64,000 bases of DNA. Source: Natrononativus amylolyticus (GTDB taxonomy: Archaea; Halobacteriota; Halobacteria; Halobacteriales; Natrialbaceae). Made by a program: the position numbers and the translations under genes. Of this stretch, positions 1 through 9,457 are shown one piece after another. Positions within the stretch are counted from its first letter, which is position 1; each line of letters opens with the position of its first letter. The notes under the pieces are model-generated. The model made no database searches, was not told the origin of the DNA, and was given only the letters and a program-made list of their open reading frames with translations. The stretch lies in NCBI RefSeq assembly GCF_024362525.1, contig NZ_CP101460.1, positions 176,955-240,954 of the forward strand, in the 5' to 3' direction.

Positions 1-120
1 CCGCCTCGGCACAAACTCCGGGCGAACGACGCCCTCGGCTGGCTCGACCACTGCGTCTCCACCGACCTCCGAACCGAGGAGCTGCTCGCCCCCAACTACT
101 CCTCCGTCGCGCTCGACTGA
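1..120 (+). CDS. C-terminal end of an unidentified protein (cut by window edge)
   Basis: Frame 1 stays open from the first base to a TGA at 118-120, giving the last 39 residues of a protein whose start lies outside the window. The tail has normal haloarchaeal composition (LGWLDHCVSTDLRTEELL). Too little remains to assign a family. The next gene is convergent and ends at 263. Confidence 0.5.
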   Translation, partial: PPRHKLRANDALGWLDHCVSTDLRTEELLAPNYSSVALD

Positions 121-262
121 GCGTTCGCGACTCGAGACCGCTCTCGAGACCGTTTCGGCCGTCTATCGCGCGTCGACGGGTCGTTCTCCGACGCTCGAGT
201 TCGAGCGACCGGGGGCTCTCCGCGGAGTCGTCCGGTCCGAACTGCTCCGCCGGTCGGACTGC

Positions 263-2329
263 TCACTCGATGCGGAGGTACTGGCGGTCGTACTCCGGCT
301 CACCCTGTCGCGGGTGGATCGTGATGAACGACGCCGGTGGCAGGTCGGCCAGTCGGGCGGGGAGATCCGAGAGCTCGGTGTGCCAGCCGACGTCGCCTCG
401 GCGGGGCGAGATGGAGACGATCAGGTCGTCCCCGTCGGTTCGCTCCTCGAGGTCGGGGAGCAGCTGTCCCCACTCCGCTACCTCCTCGAATTCCGCGCTG
501 ACGTCTTCCTCGACGAGTTCGAACAGGCGCTCGAACTGGTGGGACGTCCCCTCGACGACCAGCACCGTCATCGGCACTCCGAGGCTCGCGGCGAGTCGCT
601 TCGTGATGTGAACTGCCTCGTAGAACCCCTCGTGGTGGTCGGCTCCGATGGGGACGACGACGAACAGTCGCTTCGTCGTGTTGATCGGGTGACCGAGCCG
701 CGAGATGAGTACGGGCAGCGACGTCCGGTCGAGCACCTGGTCGATGATGCTACCGAAGATCCGGTGGCTGAACGACTGGGTGGCGTCCCACCCCATCAGG
801 ATCTGGTTGGCCTCGACCTCGAGGGCTCCCTGGACGATTCCGCTTGCGACGTTGTGGTTGACTCGCGCCTCGGTGTGAACCGGCGTCTCGGCGGCGCCGC
901 CGATCGCGGCGACCCCCTCGAGCTCCTGGCGGACCTCGGCGATCTGGGTTTCGGGCGATTTGCTCCGGTCGGGCTGGACCACGGTGAGGACGTGGACCGG
1001 CTCGGTTCCGCGCTCGCCTTTGAGCACGAACGAGAGCTCGAGCAGCCGCTCCTGGAGCTCCGCGTGGTGTGAGAGCGGAAGGAGGATGTTCGGGTCACTC
1101 ACGCTGTCCGCGCCGTCCCCGACTTCCCGCTCGAGTGCGAGCGCGGTCGCCGCCCGCTCGGTGAGCCAGGGGCTGACCAGGGCGGTCACCAGCAGCATCA
1201 GGACGACGGCGTTGAGGACCTCGGATCCGAACAGCTCGGCCTCGTAGCCGATGAGCGTAATCGCGAGCGCGGCGGCGGCCTGCCCGGTCGAGAGCCCGAA
1301 GATGACGTTGCGCTCGAGGTTCGTATAGCCCTGGACGGCCGCGACGAGTTGAGCGGCCGCCGCCTTCGTTCCGATCATGATCGCGATGATCACCGCGGCG
1401 ATCTGGAGCGTCTGCGGCCCGTCGAGGATCACGGACGGGTCGACCAGCATCCCGACGTGTAACAGGAAAAACGGGATGAAGAACGCGTTCCCGACGAACT
1501 CGATGCGGTTTATCAGCGTCCCGCCCTGCGGGATCAGCCGGTTGAGCGCGATTCCGGCGACGAACGCGCCGAGAATCGGCGAGAGCTCGAGCACCTCCGC
1601 GAGGCTGGCGGCGGCAAAGATCGCCACCATCACGAACAGGAACTCGAAGTAGCTCTCCTGGCTGAAGTTCTGGAAGAACCGGCGAGAGAGCGGCGGGATG
1701 ACGAACCAGGCGCCGCCGAAGAGGATCGCGAGCGAGAGGAACACCTGGGCGAACAGCCAGACGGTGACGTCACCGTCGACCGCACCGGTGACGATCGCGA
1801 GGACGACCAGCGCGAGCGTGTCAGTAAAGAGAATGCCGCCGAAGACGGCGGTGACGGCGCGGTTTTTCGTCACGCCCAGCCGGTTGACGATCGGGTACGC
1901 GAGCAGGGTGTGGGAGGCGAACACCGCAGAGAGCAACAACGCGGCGTAGAACTCGAGGCCGAGAACCGTGTACGTCACCGCCGTCCCGACGAGAAACGGC
2001 AGGAAGAAACTCGCCAGCCCGAACAGCGCGGCGTTCTCCGGGGCGTCCTTGAACCCCTGTAAGTCGAGCTCGAGCCCGACGGTAAACAGCAGGTAGATGA
2101 GGCCGACCTCGCCGAGCAGGACGATCGCCGAGGTGTGCTCGACGAGCCCCAGCGCGTTCGGCCCGATCGCGGCACCGACGACGACGATGCCGACGATCCC
2201 CGGCTGGCCGAGCCGCTTGACGACCAGCGGCCCCGCGAGAAAGACCGCCATCGCGATGGTGAAGATGAGAACCGGCTCCTCGAGCGGGAACTCGAGACCC
2301 GCGAGAAACGGCGCGCTACTGGCGATCAC
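263..2329 (-). CDS. CPA2-type cation:proton antiporter with C-terminal universal-stress domains
   Basis: The 688-aa product has a hydrophobic N-terminal part of about 390 residues with some twelve membrane segments, including the GLVEHTSAI and LSPILGAFVAGIALNR stretches typical of the KefB/NapA-like (CPA2) exchanger fold. About 290 soluble residues follow, which read as one or two UspA-like domains (NILLPLSHHAELQERLLELS, ending in the FGSIIDQVLDRTSLPVLI region). The family exchanges Na+ or K+ for H+ across the cytoplasmic membrane; the Usp part is usually regulatory. The start is GTG at 2329. A short ATG ORF at 2351 overlaps this start in another frame. Specific ion unknown. Confidence 0.85.
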   Translation of the reverse strand: MIASSAPFLAGLEFPLEEPVLIFTIAMAVFLAGPLVVKRLGQPGIVGIVVVGAAIGPNALGLVEHTSAIVLLGEVGLIYLLFTVGLELDLQGFKDAPENAALFGLASFFLPFLVGTAVTYTVLGLEFYAALLLSAVFASHTLLAYPIVNRLGVTKNRAVTAVFGGILFTDTLALVVLAIVTGAVDGDVTVWLFAQVFLSLAILFGGAWFVIPPLSRRFFQNFSQESYFEFLFVMVAIFAAASLAEVLELSPILGAFVAGIALNRLIPQGGTLINRIEFVGNAFFIPFFLLHVGMLVDPSVILDGPQTLQIAAVIIAIMIGTKAAAAQLVAAVQGYTNLERNVIFGLSTGQAAAALAITLIGYEAELFGSEVLNAVVLMLLVTALVSPWLTERAATALALEREVGDGADSVSDPNILLPLSHHAELQERLLELSFVLKGERGTEPVHVLTVVQPDRSKSPETQIAEVRQELEGVAAIGGAAETPVHTEARVNHNVASGIVQGALEVEANQILMGWDATQSFSHRIFGSIIDQVLDRTSLPVLISRLGHPINTTKRLFVVVPIGADHHEGFYEAVHITKRLAASLGVPMTVLVVEGTSHQFERLFELVEEDVSAEFEEVAEWGQLLPDLEERTDGDDLIVSISPRRGDVGWHTELSDLPARLADLPPASFITIHPRQGEPEYDRQYLRIE

Positions 2330-2523
2330 GTTTCGTCGTGTTCCCGTACATGTCTCGTCGTGGTCTGTTCCAACGCCTCGATAATCGGTCGTGGTGTCGA
2401 CGCCTCACACCGGTCGCCGTGTCTAGTCGGTGGGACGTATAGCAGGTTAATAAGTCGTCGGTTTCTGGCTATCGGGCTCGGATTCGGTCGTAACGGCCCG
2501 CCGACGTTCGATTTATCCGGGAC

Positions 2524-2531
2524 ATAATAAA
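2524..2531 (+). promoter_or_regulatory. TATA box of the leaderless DUF1616 gene
   Basis: ATAATAAA followed by CCC ends 27 nt before the ATG at 2558, the spacing expected for a leaderless haloarchaeal transcript. It resembles the ATAAYAAAGCCC elements found in front of many glycan genes further on. Confidence 0.6.
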
Positions 2532-2557
2532 CCCGCCTCGACCGCTAGTCCCGGCCA

Positions 2558-3577
2558 ATGAACGCTGGACGACTGTGGTTTCTGGATCTTCTGGCCGTCA
2601 TCGTTTACACCGCGGCGGCGGGACTCATGGTGTACGCCGACGTCGGCGGCGCCGTTCGGACGGTCTTCGCGCTGCCGTTGATCCTGTTCGTTCCGGGCTA
2701 CGCCATGCTCGCCGTTCTCTACCCGGCGATGCACGACTTCGATCCGAACGACCGGGACGACGCGACCGAGCGGACGGGCAACCTGCTCGAGCGCCTGCCA
2801 CACGACTACATGCTCGAGCCGGTCGAACGCGTCGGGCTCTCGGTCGTGTTCAGCATCGCGCTGTTTCCGGCGGTCGTGCTCGTCTCGCACTTCACGCCGT
2901 ACGGGGTCACGCTGTTCCCGATTCTCGTCGGCCTCTGTGCGCTGATCGGCGTGCTCACGCTCGCCGCGTTCGTCGTTCGGTGGCAGGTGCCCGCCGAGAA
3001 GCGCTACGCGCCGTCGGTCATGCTGCTCACCGGGTTTCTGTTCACGCGCGAGCCGTCCAGATCGCGCCCCCGCCGACGCGACGACGCCTCTCTCGGGGTG
3101 TACAACGTCCTGTTCATCGTCACCATCCTGATCGCGCTCATCGGGTTCGGCTACATGGTCGCGACGCCAGCCGACCACGACGAGTCCTACACCGAGTTTC
3201 ACGTCCTGACCGACGGCGTCGACGGCGAGACCACGACCTGGTATCCGGACACGTTCACGGCGGGTGAGGGCGCGGAGTTCCCCGTCTCGATCGTAAACCA
3301 GGAGGGTCAGGACGTCGAGTACACGGCGGTCGTCCAGCTCCAGCAGGTCGACAGGGACGCCCAGTCGATCGAGATCCACGAGCAGGACGAACTCGAGCGC
3401 GAGCAGATCAGCGTCGCCGACGGCGAACGCGTCAACCACACGCTGACGTTCGAGCCGACGATGACCGGCGACGACCTCCGGCTGGTCGTGTTGCTCTACG
3501 AGGGTGACGTCCCCGACGACCCCAGCGAGGAGAACGCCTACCGGGCGATCGACTTCCGGGTGCAGGTCGACGGCTAG
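2558..3577 (+). CDS. DUF1616 family membrane protein
   Basis: The 339-aa product starts with two membrane segments and the LPLILFVPGYAML motif, then two more hydrophobic pairs around residues 100-145 and 185-205. After these comes an outside-facing beta-rich domain of about 130 residues (FPVSIVNQEGQDVEYTAVVQ, TMTGDDLRLVVLLYEGDVP). This is the DUF1616 layout, which in haloarchaea often sits next to surface-polysaccharide genes; its biochemical role is not known. The start is leaderless. A second, larger copy lies at 60414-61691 with the same order of membrane part and NQEG-type exterior domain plus an added acidic tail. Confidence 0.85.
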   Translation: MNAGRLWFLDLLAVIVYTAAAGLMVYADVGGAVRTVFALPLILFVPGYAMLAVLYPAMHDFDPNDRDDATERTGNLLERLPHDYMLEPVERVGLSVVFSIALFPAVVLVSHFTPYGVTLFPILVGLCALIGVLTLAAFVVRWQVPAEKRYAPSVMLLTGFLFTREPSRSRPRRRDDASLGVYNVLFIVTILIALIGFGYMVATPADHDESYTEFHVLTDGVDGETTTWYPDTFTAGEGAEFPVSIVNQEGQDVEYTAVVQLQQVDRDAQSIEIHEQDELEREQISVADGERVNHTLTFEPTMTGDDLRLVVLLYEGDVPDDPSEENAYRAIDFRVQVDG

Positions 3578-4007
3578 TCGCCGTCATTCCCTCGATTCGA
3601 CTTCGTCTTCTTTTCGCACCCGTCGGTTGCTCTCGGACCGGTCGGCCACGGCGCGTTCGTGCCGTCACTTCGTCCTCGAGCCCCTCCGGGTGGGCCGCGG
3701 CGCCGCACGTAAACTGAGGGGTCGGTCGCCGGAACCCGCTTGGCAGTCGAACGACGTGTGGTGGTCTGACTGACGCGGGCCCGCCGGGCGCGGTCTGCAG
3801 CGTACAGCCGGTCGCCACGGCTACCGCGTCGCTCGCAATCCTCGGAGCGCTGGGGAGCTACGCGATCGTGTTGTCGGTCCCGGTTCGAGCGGACCCGTCC
3901 ACGGTACGGCCGGTCGGATTACGGGTGAGCCGTCCTGTGGCCCACATCTCCGGCCGCTGGCCGCGACACTCGCTGGTCCGGTCGTCGAAAGCGAGTTCGC
4001 GCCGGGC
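3578..4007. other. Intergenic region, 430 bp
   Basis: This gap lies between the ends of the convergent DUF1616 and GT4 genes. A T-rich run at about 3599-3618 (CGACTTCGTCTTCTTTTCGC) may terminate the rightward transcript. I see no other convincing gene, repeat or promoter. Confidence 0.4.
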
Positions 4008-4970
4008 TTACTCGCCCGCGAGAACGTTCCGGTACACGGCTCGCACGTGCTCGCCCGAACTCTCGAGGCTCAGCCCGTCGACGCGCTCGCGTCCGTCCGA
4101 CCGGGGTCGGTCGCGGACGACGGCCTCGAGGCCCGCCACCAGTTCGTCGACTGAGGTACAGACGTACGAGTGCGAGACGTCCTCGATCGTCTCGCGGACG
4201 AACCCGACGTCCGTCGAGACGACGGGGACGTTGCAGGCGGCGGCCTCCTTGACGACCATCGGCCCGCTCTCGCGTCTGGAGGTGACGAGCACGAGGTCGG
4301 CGGCGTTCATGTAGTAGGGGACGTCCTCGTAGGGGACGTCGTTCAGCGTCCGCAGGTCGACCTCCGCGTCGGCGGCGTCGACGACGCGTTCGGCGAGCGG
4401 GTAGTTCTTCACCTCCCGGCCGGCCTTGTAGGGAAACAGCGCGATCGGTTCGTCGGTGACCCAGCCGACGTGTTCGCGGGCGCGGTCGCGGTCGATCGGC
4501 CGGAACAGCTCGGTGTCGATCCCCCACGGAACGAGGTGGTGTGGCGTCGACAGCGCCTCGCCCATCACCCGCGAGGGGACGATGACGGCGTCGCTCAATC
4601 GGGCGGAGAGGCGGCTGAGCCGCGGGACGAACGGGTGATCCATCATCAGATCGGAGCCCCACAGCGTCAAGACGGTCGGAACCGCGGGTTGCGCGATCGC
4701 GAACGGTCCCATCAGCCCGTAGTGGGCGTGAACCAGGTCGTAGTCGCCCCGGAGGTGGTTGAGCACCTGCGGGTAGTACTTCGCGTAGTCGACCGGCGAG
4801 CGCGTCTCCTCGGGCGAGTGGACCCCCGGAACCGTCAGCGTGGTACACTCGACACCGAGGCGCTCGAGGACGTCGACCTGCTTCTCGAAGAACGACCGCG
4901 GCGTGTTGACCAGCTGAAGCACCCGCATCTCGGCGGCGCGGGTCTCCGTCGCGGCGGTCGGGACGCTCAT
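4008..4970 (-). CDS. Glycosyltransferase family 4 (GT-B fold)
   Basis: The 320-aa protein has the N-terminal half of a GT-B enzyme (DLVHAHYGLMGPFAIAQ, TVLTLWGSDLMM) and the C-terminal donor-binding half with the E-x7-E motif ESGPMVVKE followed by NVPVVSTDVG. GT4 enzymes transfer a sugar from a nucleotide donor to a lipid-linked or soluble acceptor at the inner membrane face. It is last in the operon: its ATG at 4970 overlaps the TGA of the DUF354 gene (ATGA). An internal ATG at residue 15 (MRVLQLVNTPRS) is an alternative start. It is a paralogue of 53384-54343. Sugar specificity cannot be read from sequence. Confidence 0.85.
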   Translation of the reverse strand: MSVPTAATETRAAEMRVLQLVNTPRSFFEKQVDVLERLGVECTTLTVPGVHSPEETRSPVDYAKYYPQVLNHLRGDYDLVHAHYGLMGPFAIAQPAVPTVLTLWGSDLMMDHPFVPRLSRLSARLSDAVIVPSRVMGEALSTPHHLVPWGIDTELFRPIDRDRAREHVGWVTDEPIALFPYKAGREVKNYPLAERVVDAADAEVDLRTLNDVPYEDVPYYMNAADLVLVTSRRESGPMVVKEAAACNVPVVSTDVGFVRETIEDVSHSYVCTSVDELVAGLEAVVRDRPRSDGRERVDGLSLESSGEHVRAVYRNVLAGE

Positions 4971-6052
4971 AGCTGTGGGGCGGGTGCCGTCCGCTCACCG
5001 GTGATGACGGCGGGTGGTTTCCGGGCGCCGGCGACGTCCTCGAGCAGTTCGAGGATCACGTTCGTCGTGTCCACCTTGTCGGCGAGCAGCCGCTCGTGGC
5101 GCTCCTCCCACGGGCCGCCGTCGGGCGCCTCGAGGATCTCGACCGCCTGCTCGAGGGCGGCGGCCTGCCCGCCCTCCTCGGGGAAGTTGTACAGCAGCCC
5201 GTACTCCTCCTCGAGTTCGTCCGTGTACCCCATCGTCAGGCTGTTGACGTACACCGCGGGGGTGCCGAGGTTCGCACACTCGGAGGCCATCGTCGCGCCC
5301 TCGCCGAGGAACAGGTCCGTGTAGGCGAGGAGGTGGTGGATCTCGTCGGGCGGCACCGTCGCCCGGCAGCGCTCGAGTTCGTCGGGCAGCGGGATCTCGG
5401 AGGTGATGAGCACCTCCGCACCGGCGTCCTCGAGCCGGCGGACGACCGCGCTCACGTCGTCGAGGCCGGTCGCTCCGATGTCGTGCGAGGAGTCCCAGCC
5501 GTTCAGGCGGACGACGGCGATGGTGTCCTCGGGACCGACGTCCATCGAGTCGAACACGCCCGGGTCGGGGGTGAACCGGTCGGGGTGGAGGTAGGCGAGT
5601 TCGTGGTAGCTGGGGTAGGTCACCTGCTGGCTGCCGATCCGCTTGGTGTAACACGTCGGCGTGCAGACGACGTCGGCGATCGGGTGCGTGATCGTATTGA
5701 TGAGCGTCGCGTGCTCGGTGTCGGTGAAGACGACGCTCCTCGCGTCCGTGAGCTTCGCGACGTGGGCGGCGGCGACGCCGCCGATGCCGGTGATGACGTC
5801 CGGATCGATCCGGCGGGCGTACTGGAGCAGCCGCCACTCGTAGGTCGCCTGGACGACCGCCAGCTCGGCGAGCGTGCCGCTCTCGCCCGCCAGCACGGTG
5901 TGATCGATGCCGTAGCGCTCGAGTAAGTCGACGGCGATCTCCTTGTCGCGGGCGACGACGTGGACCTCGTGGCCCTCTGACTCGAGTTCCCTGATCGCGT
6001 GCTTGTAGAAGTGGACGTGACCGGGGTGCTGGATCGTGACGATCAGTTTCAT
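4967..6052 (-). CDS. DUF354 family protein (GT-B-like, UDP-GlcNAc 2-epimerase related)
   Basis: The 361-aa product begins MKLIVTIQHPGHVHFYKHAI, the DUF354 signature, and keeps YHELAYLHPDRFTPD in the middle and the nucleotide-site-like FLGEGATMASECANLGTPA near residue 265. DUF354 proteins share the GT-B/epimerase fold; they are common in archaeal and bacterial glycan clusters but lack a firmly established reaction. Its ATG overlaps the TGA of the upstream GT2 gene, and its own TGA overlaps the next ATG, so the three genes are translationally coupled. A divergent paralogue at 9709-10770 has lost the HPGH motif. Confidence 0.8.
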   Translation of the reverse strand: MKLIVTIQHPGHVHFYKHAIRELESEGHEVHVVARDKEIAVDLLERYGIDHTVLAGESGTLAELAVVQATYEWRLLQYARRIDPDVITGIGGVAAAHVAKLTDARSVVFTDTEHATLINTITHPIADVVCTPTCYTKRIGSQQVTYPSYHELAYLHPDRFTPDPGVFDSMDVGPEDTIAVVRLNGWDSSHDIGATGLDDVSAVVRRLEDAGAEVLITSEIPLPDELERCRATVPPDEIHHLLAYTDLFLGEGATMASECANLGTPAVYVNSLTMGYTDELEEEYGLLYNFPEEGGQAAALEQAVEILEAPDGGPWEERHERLLADKVDTTNVILELLEDVAGARKPPAVITGERTAPAPQL

Positions 6053-7143
6053 TGGACGCGCACCTCGAGGTCCTCGCTCTCGCGCATGTCGTAGATCATC
6101 GCCTGGATCAGCGCGTAGGTCCCGATCGCCAGTCCGAGCACCGCGGAGACGCCGAGCGTCGTCGAGGCGCTTCCGAGCAGGGCGGCGACGAGCGTCGCGC
6201 CGGCCAACAGCGCGCCGACGCCGGCAAAGGCCGCGCCGTGGACGTACAGCAGCGCCAGCGGGTGGAAGTTCATCAGGAGGTACTTCCGGCGGAGCCGCCA
6301 GAGGAAACTCGAGAGCAGCAGCTTCGAGAGCGTCGGCACGAACGAGCGGTACCTGATGTGGCTCGTCTCGTCGCCGTAGACGGCCGGGATAGCGACGTCG
6401 GCCACCCGCAGGTCGTGGACGTTCAGGTGGACCAGCAGCTCGTTCGCAAAGCCGTACCTGTCGTAGAGGGCGTCGATGTCGACCGTCTCGAGCGCCCGCC
6501 GCGAGATCGCCGTGTAGCCGTTCTGAGGGTCCATCGTCTTCCAGTAGCCGCTGGCGATCTTGGTCAGGAACGACAGCAGGGAGTTGCCGAACAGCCGCCA
6601 GGAGGACATCGACTCGCGGTGATCCGGGTACAGCAGCCGGTTGCCCTTCGCGTAGTCGGCCTTCCCGGCCACGATCGGATCGAGCAGGTCGGGCAGGTAC
6701 GTCGCGTCCATCTGGTCGTCGCCGGCCATCACCGTCGCGATGTCGATGCCGTCTTCGAGCGCGCGCGTGTAGCCGGTCTTGATCGCACCGCCGACGCCGC
6801 GGTTCTGCCCGTGCTGGATCGGAACGACGCGGTCGCCGCCGGACTGGTCGTCCGCCGATAGCGCGGGGGCGCCGCCGTCGGACTGTCCCTCGAACGACGA
6901 CGTAACGCGCTCCTGTGAGGTGGCACCCCCGCCGTCAGTGTACAGCGAGTCGCCCTCGTTGCGGTACCGCTCGTTGACCCGCCGGGCGGTCGCTTTGATC
7001 TCCGCCCAGGTATCGTCGCTCGAGGCGTCGTCGACGACGTAGATGCGGTCGATGTAGTCCGGAACCGACTCGATCACGTCGCCGACGAACCCTTCCTCGT
7101 TGTACGCCGGAACGACGACGGCGACGGTGTGTCCCTCGTACAT
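6049..7143 (-). CDS. Glycosyltransferase family 2, dolichol-phosphate-sugar synthase-like
   Basis: The 364-aa product starts MYEGHTVAVVVPAYNEEGF, carries the acidic metal site VMAGDDQMD, and ends with two membrane segments (LLYVHGAAFAGVGALLAGA; VLGLAIGTYALIQAMI). This is the DPM1/AglD-like GT2 layout, in which a nucleotide sugar is loaded onto a polyprenyl phosphate. An insertion of about 60 residues rich in Gly, Ser and Asp (DGGGATSQERV to ALSADDQSGG) follows the first Rossmann part and is unusual. I chose ATG 7143 because a GGAG lies just upstream and a mini-ORF stop overlaps it (TGATG). First structural gene of the 7.1-4.0 kb operon. Confidence 0.85.
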   Translation of the reverse strand: MYEGHTVAVVVPAYNEEGFVGDVIESVPDYIDRIYVVDDASSDDTWAEIKATARRVNERYRNEGDSLYTDGGGATSQERVTSSFEGQSDGGAPALSADDQSGGDRVVPIQHGQNRGVGGAIKTGYTRALEDGIDIATVMAGDDQMDATYLPDLLDPIVAGKADYAKGNRLLYPDHRESMSSWRLFGNSLLSFLTKIASGYWKTMDPQNGYTAISRRALETVDIDALYDRYGFANELLVHLNVHDLRVADVAIPAVYGDETSHIRYRSFVPTLSKLLLSSFLWRLRRKYLLMNFHPLALLYVHGAAFAGVGALLAGATLVAALLGSASTTLGVSAVLGLAIGTYALIQAMIYDMRESEDLEVRVQ

Positions 7144-7253
7144 CACGCTCCCTCCGAAAGAGGCGCGCCGTCCTCGGTTACGGGCGTCTCCATCCCGGTG
7201 TGGTGCCGATGGGGCCGCGATGGTCCGTTCACTGACGATACACACTCGTTCAT
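7143..7253 (-). CDS. 36-aa leader mini-ORF coupled to the GT2 gene
   Basis: ATG 7253 lies 31 nt after a TATA-like element (7284-7291), the position expected for a leaderless start. The frame runs 36 codons (MNECVSSVNGPSRPH...) to a TGA whose last base is the first base of the GT2 ATG (TGATG). I recognise no domain. It may encode a peptide, or serve only to deliver ribosomes to the GT2 start. Confidence 0.4.
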   Translation of the reverse strand: MNECVSSVNGPSRPHRHHTGMETPVTEDGAPLSEGA

Positions 7254-7283
7254 GTTCGATCGACTAGCGTCGCCCGGAGCACC

Positions 7284-7291
7284 TTATTATA
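7284..7291 (-). promoter_or_regulatory. TATA box of the GT2-DUF354-GT4 operon
   Basis: Read on the minus strand this is TATAATAA followed by GG, with its last base 31 nt before ATG 7253. It is one of the recurring ATAAYAA elements of this window. Confidence 0.6.
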
Positions 7292-7450
7292 GACCGCACA
7301 AGGGCTGTCATTACGAAACAGATAACGTCGTTCGTCCGCCGCTTGCGGCGGCGAAACCGTTCATTCGCCACCGCTCGTGCGCTTTCTATCCGCGCTCTCC
7401 GTCCGGCGGCTGTAACCGCGGCGGGTTCGTGAGACCGTCACCGGTTCCCG

Positions 7451-9457
7451 TCAGGAGGGCGGGCTGTCGCCCGGCCCCATCGCCTGACAGAGCCGGACGT
7501 CCCCGTTGTCGTAGAGCGTGCTCTGATCGGCCCGGCAGATGCGCTCCTCCGGGATGTCCATGTTCACCGGGTGGTCCCGGTCGGAGAAGTACGTCGCTCC
7601 GTCGGACTGGTGGCCGCGATACAGGGTGAGGTCGTGTGTCACCGGCTCACTCTGGTTTATCGTCGCCGCCTCGGTCGGGTACGACATTCCTCGCTCGATC
7701 ATCGTCTGGTAGGGCTGGTCGGTCCGTATCAGCTGGTCGTTTCGTAGGTCAGCGGCCGACGGCGAGCCGGTCATGAGCGCGATGCTGTCGGCGGCGTCGA
7801 GTTCCTGTTCGGTGTAGCCGAGTCGCTCCTGCTCGCCGGGGAACGGCGGGTTGTCGATCGCTCCGTTTCCGGACAGCATCATGATCGACGGGAATGCGAG
7901 CAGGAAGACCACGAGGACGACGACCACCAGGGTCGGGTTCCCCTCTCGAGCGAGGAACCGGACGCCGATCGCGCCCGTGATCGCCAGCAGCGCGTAGAGG
8001 AAGGCGAACCACCGACCGGGGATGAAGTTCACGATCCCGAACAGCGGCAGTCCGAGCACGAACACGAGCATGATCGAGATCGCCGTTAGCATCGTGAACG
8101 CGGAGTGGCTGGCCCGCTGGCGCTGCAGGAGGTACAGACAACCCACGAGCGCCAGCAACAGCAACAGCAGGAAGCCGAGTTCGTCGATGTAGGTCGCGAA
8201 CTCGCCGGCCATCGTCGCCGTCTCCTCGACGGCCTCGATCTCGCCGTCTTCGGTCTCCCGCGTACTCTGGAGCTGGAAGAGTCCGGAACTGGCGATCGAG
8301 TCGCCGAACCAGTCCAGGATCGTCGTCAGGAAGTTCGACCCCTGGTAGGGGGTCAGCGACCACATGAACGTGATGAAGCCGAGGTTGAACACCAGCAGTC
8401 CCGAGAGGTTGACGCTGTCGGGGATGTTCGACCCCCTCGTCGACCGCGTCGAGGGGACGGTGAACAGCCCCGTCGAGAGCAGGAGCTTCCCGGCCAGTCC
8501 CGCCCCGAGCAACACGAGCATGATGAACGACGAGACCTGGTGGGTGAGGATCACTGCCACCGACAGCAGGATGAGCAAGAAGAAGTCCCGCGTCTTGTAG
8601 TCAGAGTGTAGCACCCGCAGGAGCACGTAGAGGAACGCGAGGAAGAACACGATCCCCATGCTGGTCGGAATGACGTGGATACCCCACTGAATTGCGTGGT
8701 CGGAGATACTGTAGAGGCCGGCGGCGAACAGCGCCCACCGCGTCGGGACGAGGAGCCGCGCGGCCATGTAGACGAGCACCGCCGAAAACGGCATCACCAG
8801 CCCGATCGTCATGAACAGCGCCATCCGCGGCGACAGATCCAGGACGTGCGTCGCCCCGACGACGAGCAGGTGGAAGAACGGGGCGGCGAAGTGTTTGTCG
8901 CCGGCGATCGCTCCGAGCGACTCGGCCTCGTGGATACCGCCGACGAACTGGATCATGTGCGTCCAGACGTCGACGCCGAAGTACGTCGTCGTCGTAAAGA
9001 CCGCCGCGAGCCGGATGACGGCCGCGAGCGCGACGATCTGGGTCAGGATGATCCCCGGCGTGAGGTCCTCTTCGTGGGCGAACAGGATCTGGGCCAGCAC
9101 CAGCGACGCGAGGATCGCGGCGACGTCGTAGAAGACCACGTTTCGCCCGCCCATCAGCGTCGCCATCACCGCGAGGATCCCGACGCCGAGCATGACGACG
9201 CTCGGCGCGACCCGGACGACGGTCGCGGGGAGCGCGGGAAGCGCGTTCGCGGTTCGACGCTCGCTGCGAGCGGCGAGCAGGTAGAGCAGACAGCCGGTGC
9301 CGACGACGATCGGCACGAGCTCGATCAGAATCTGACTGACGAAAAACCGCATCGGGAACAGCAACATCGCTGCGATCAGCCCGAGGACGGCCACGTCGAC
9401 GTCGTAGCGCCGGTTCTGGAGCTTGTGGCTCACCCAGCTACCCACCATCGGAACCAC
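7451..9457 (-). CDS. Large multi-pass membrane protein, glycosyltransferase-like
   Basis: The 668-aa product has about twelve to fourteen membrane segments spread over residues 20-540, then a soluble C-terminal part of about 130 residues outside the membrane (ERLGYTEQELDAADSIALM, NMDIPEERICRADQ). An early loop contains TYFGVDVWTHMIQFVGGIHE, reminiscent of the first-loop acidic motif of GT-C enzymes, though I cannot confirm it. Possible roles are a GT-C transferase or a polymerase acting on lipid-linked sugars; this is inference from shape and context. The GTG at 9457 overlaps the end of the 88-aa gene by 20 bp; ATG 9448 is an alternative. The 596-aa protein at 45589-47379 has a similar build. 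Confidence 0.7.
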   Translation of the reverse strand: MVPMVGSWVSHKLQNRRYDVDVAVLGLIAAMLLFPMRFFVSQILIELVPIVVGTGCLLYLLAARSERRTANALPALPATVVRVAPSVVMLGVGILAVMATLMGGRNVVFYDVAAILASLVLAQILFAHEEDLTPGIILTQIVALAAVIRLAAVFTTTTYFGVDVWTHMIQFVGGIHEAESLGAIAGDKHFAAPFFHLLVVGATHVLDLSPRMALFMTIGLVMPFSAVLVYMAARLLVPTRWALFAAGLYSISDHAIQWGIHVIPTSMGIVFFLAFLYVLLRVLHSDYKTRDFFLLILLSVAVILTHQVSSFIMLVLLGAGLAGKLLLSTGLFTVPSTRSTRGSNIPDSVNLSGLLVFNLGFITFMWSLTPYQGSNFLTTILDWFGDSIASSGLFQLQSTRETEDGEIEAVEETATMAGEFATYIDELGFLLLLLLALVGCLYLLQRQRASHSAFTMLTAISIMLVFVLGLPLFGIVNFIPGRWFAFLYALLAITGAIGVRFLAREGNPTLVVVVLVVFLLAFPSIMMLSGNGAIDNPPFPGEQERLGYTEQELDAADSIALMTGSPSAADLRNDQLIRTDQPYQTMIERGMSYPTEAATINQSEPVTHDLTLYRGHQSDGATYFSDRDHPVNMDIPEERICRADQSTLYDNGDVRLCQAMGPGDSPPS

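Noticed and set aside
3432..3818. Antisense ORF over the end of the DUF1616 gene
   Set aside because: Arg/Pro/Gly-rich composition and no promoter; a shadow in GC-rich DNA.
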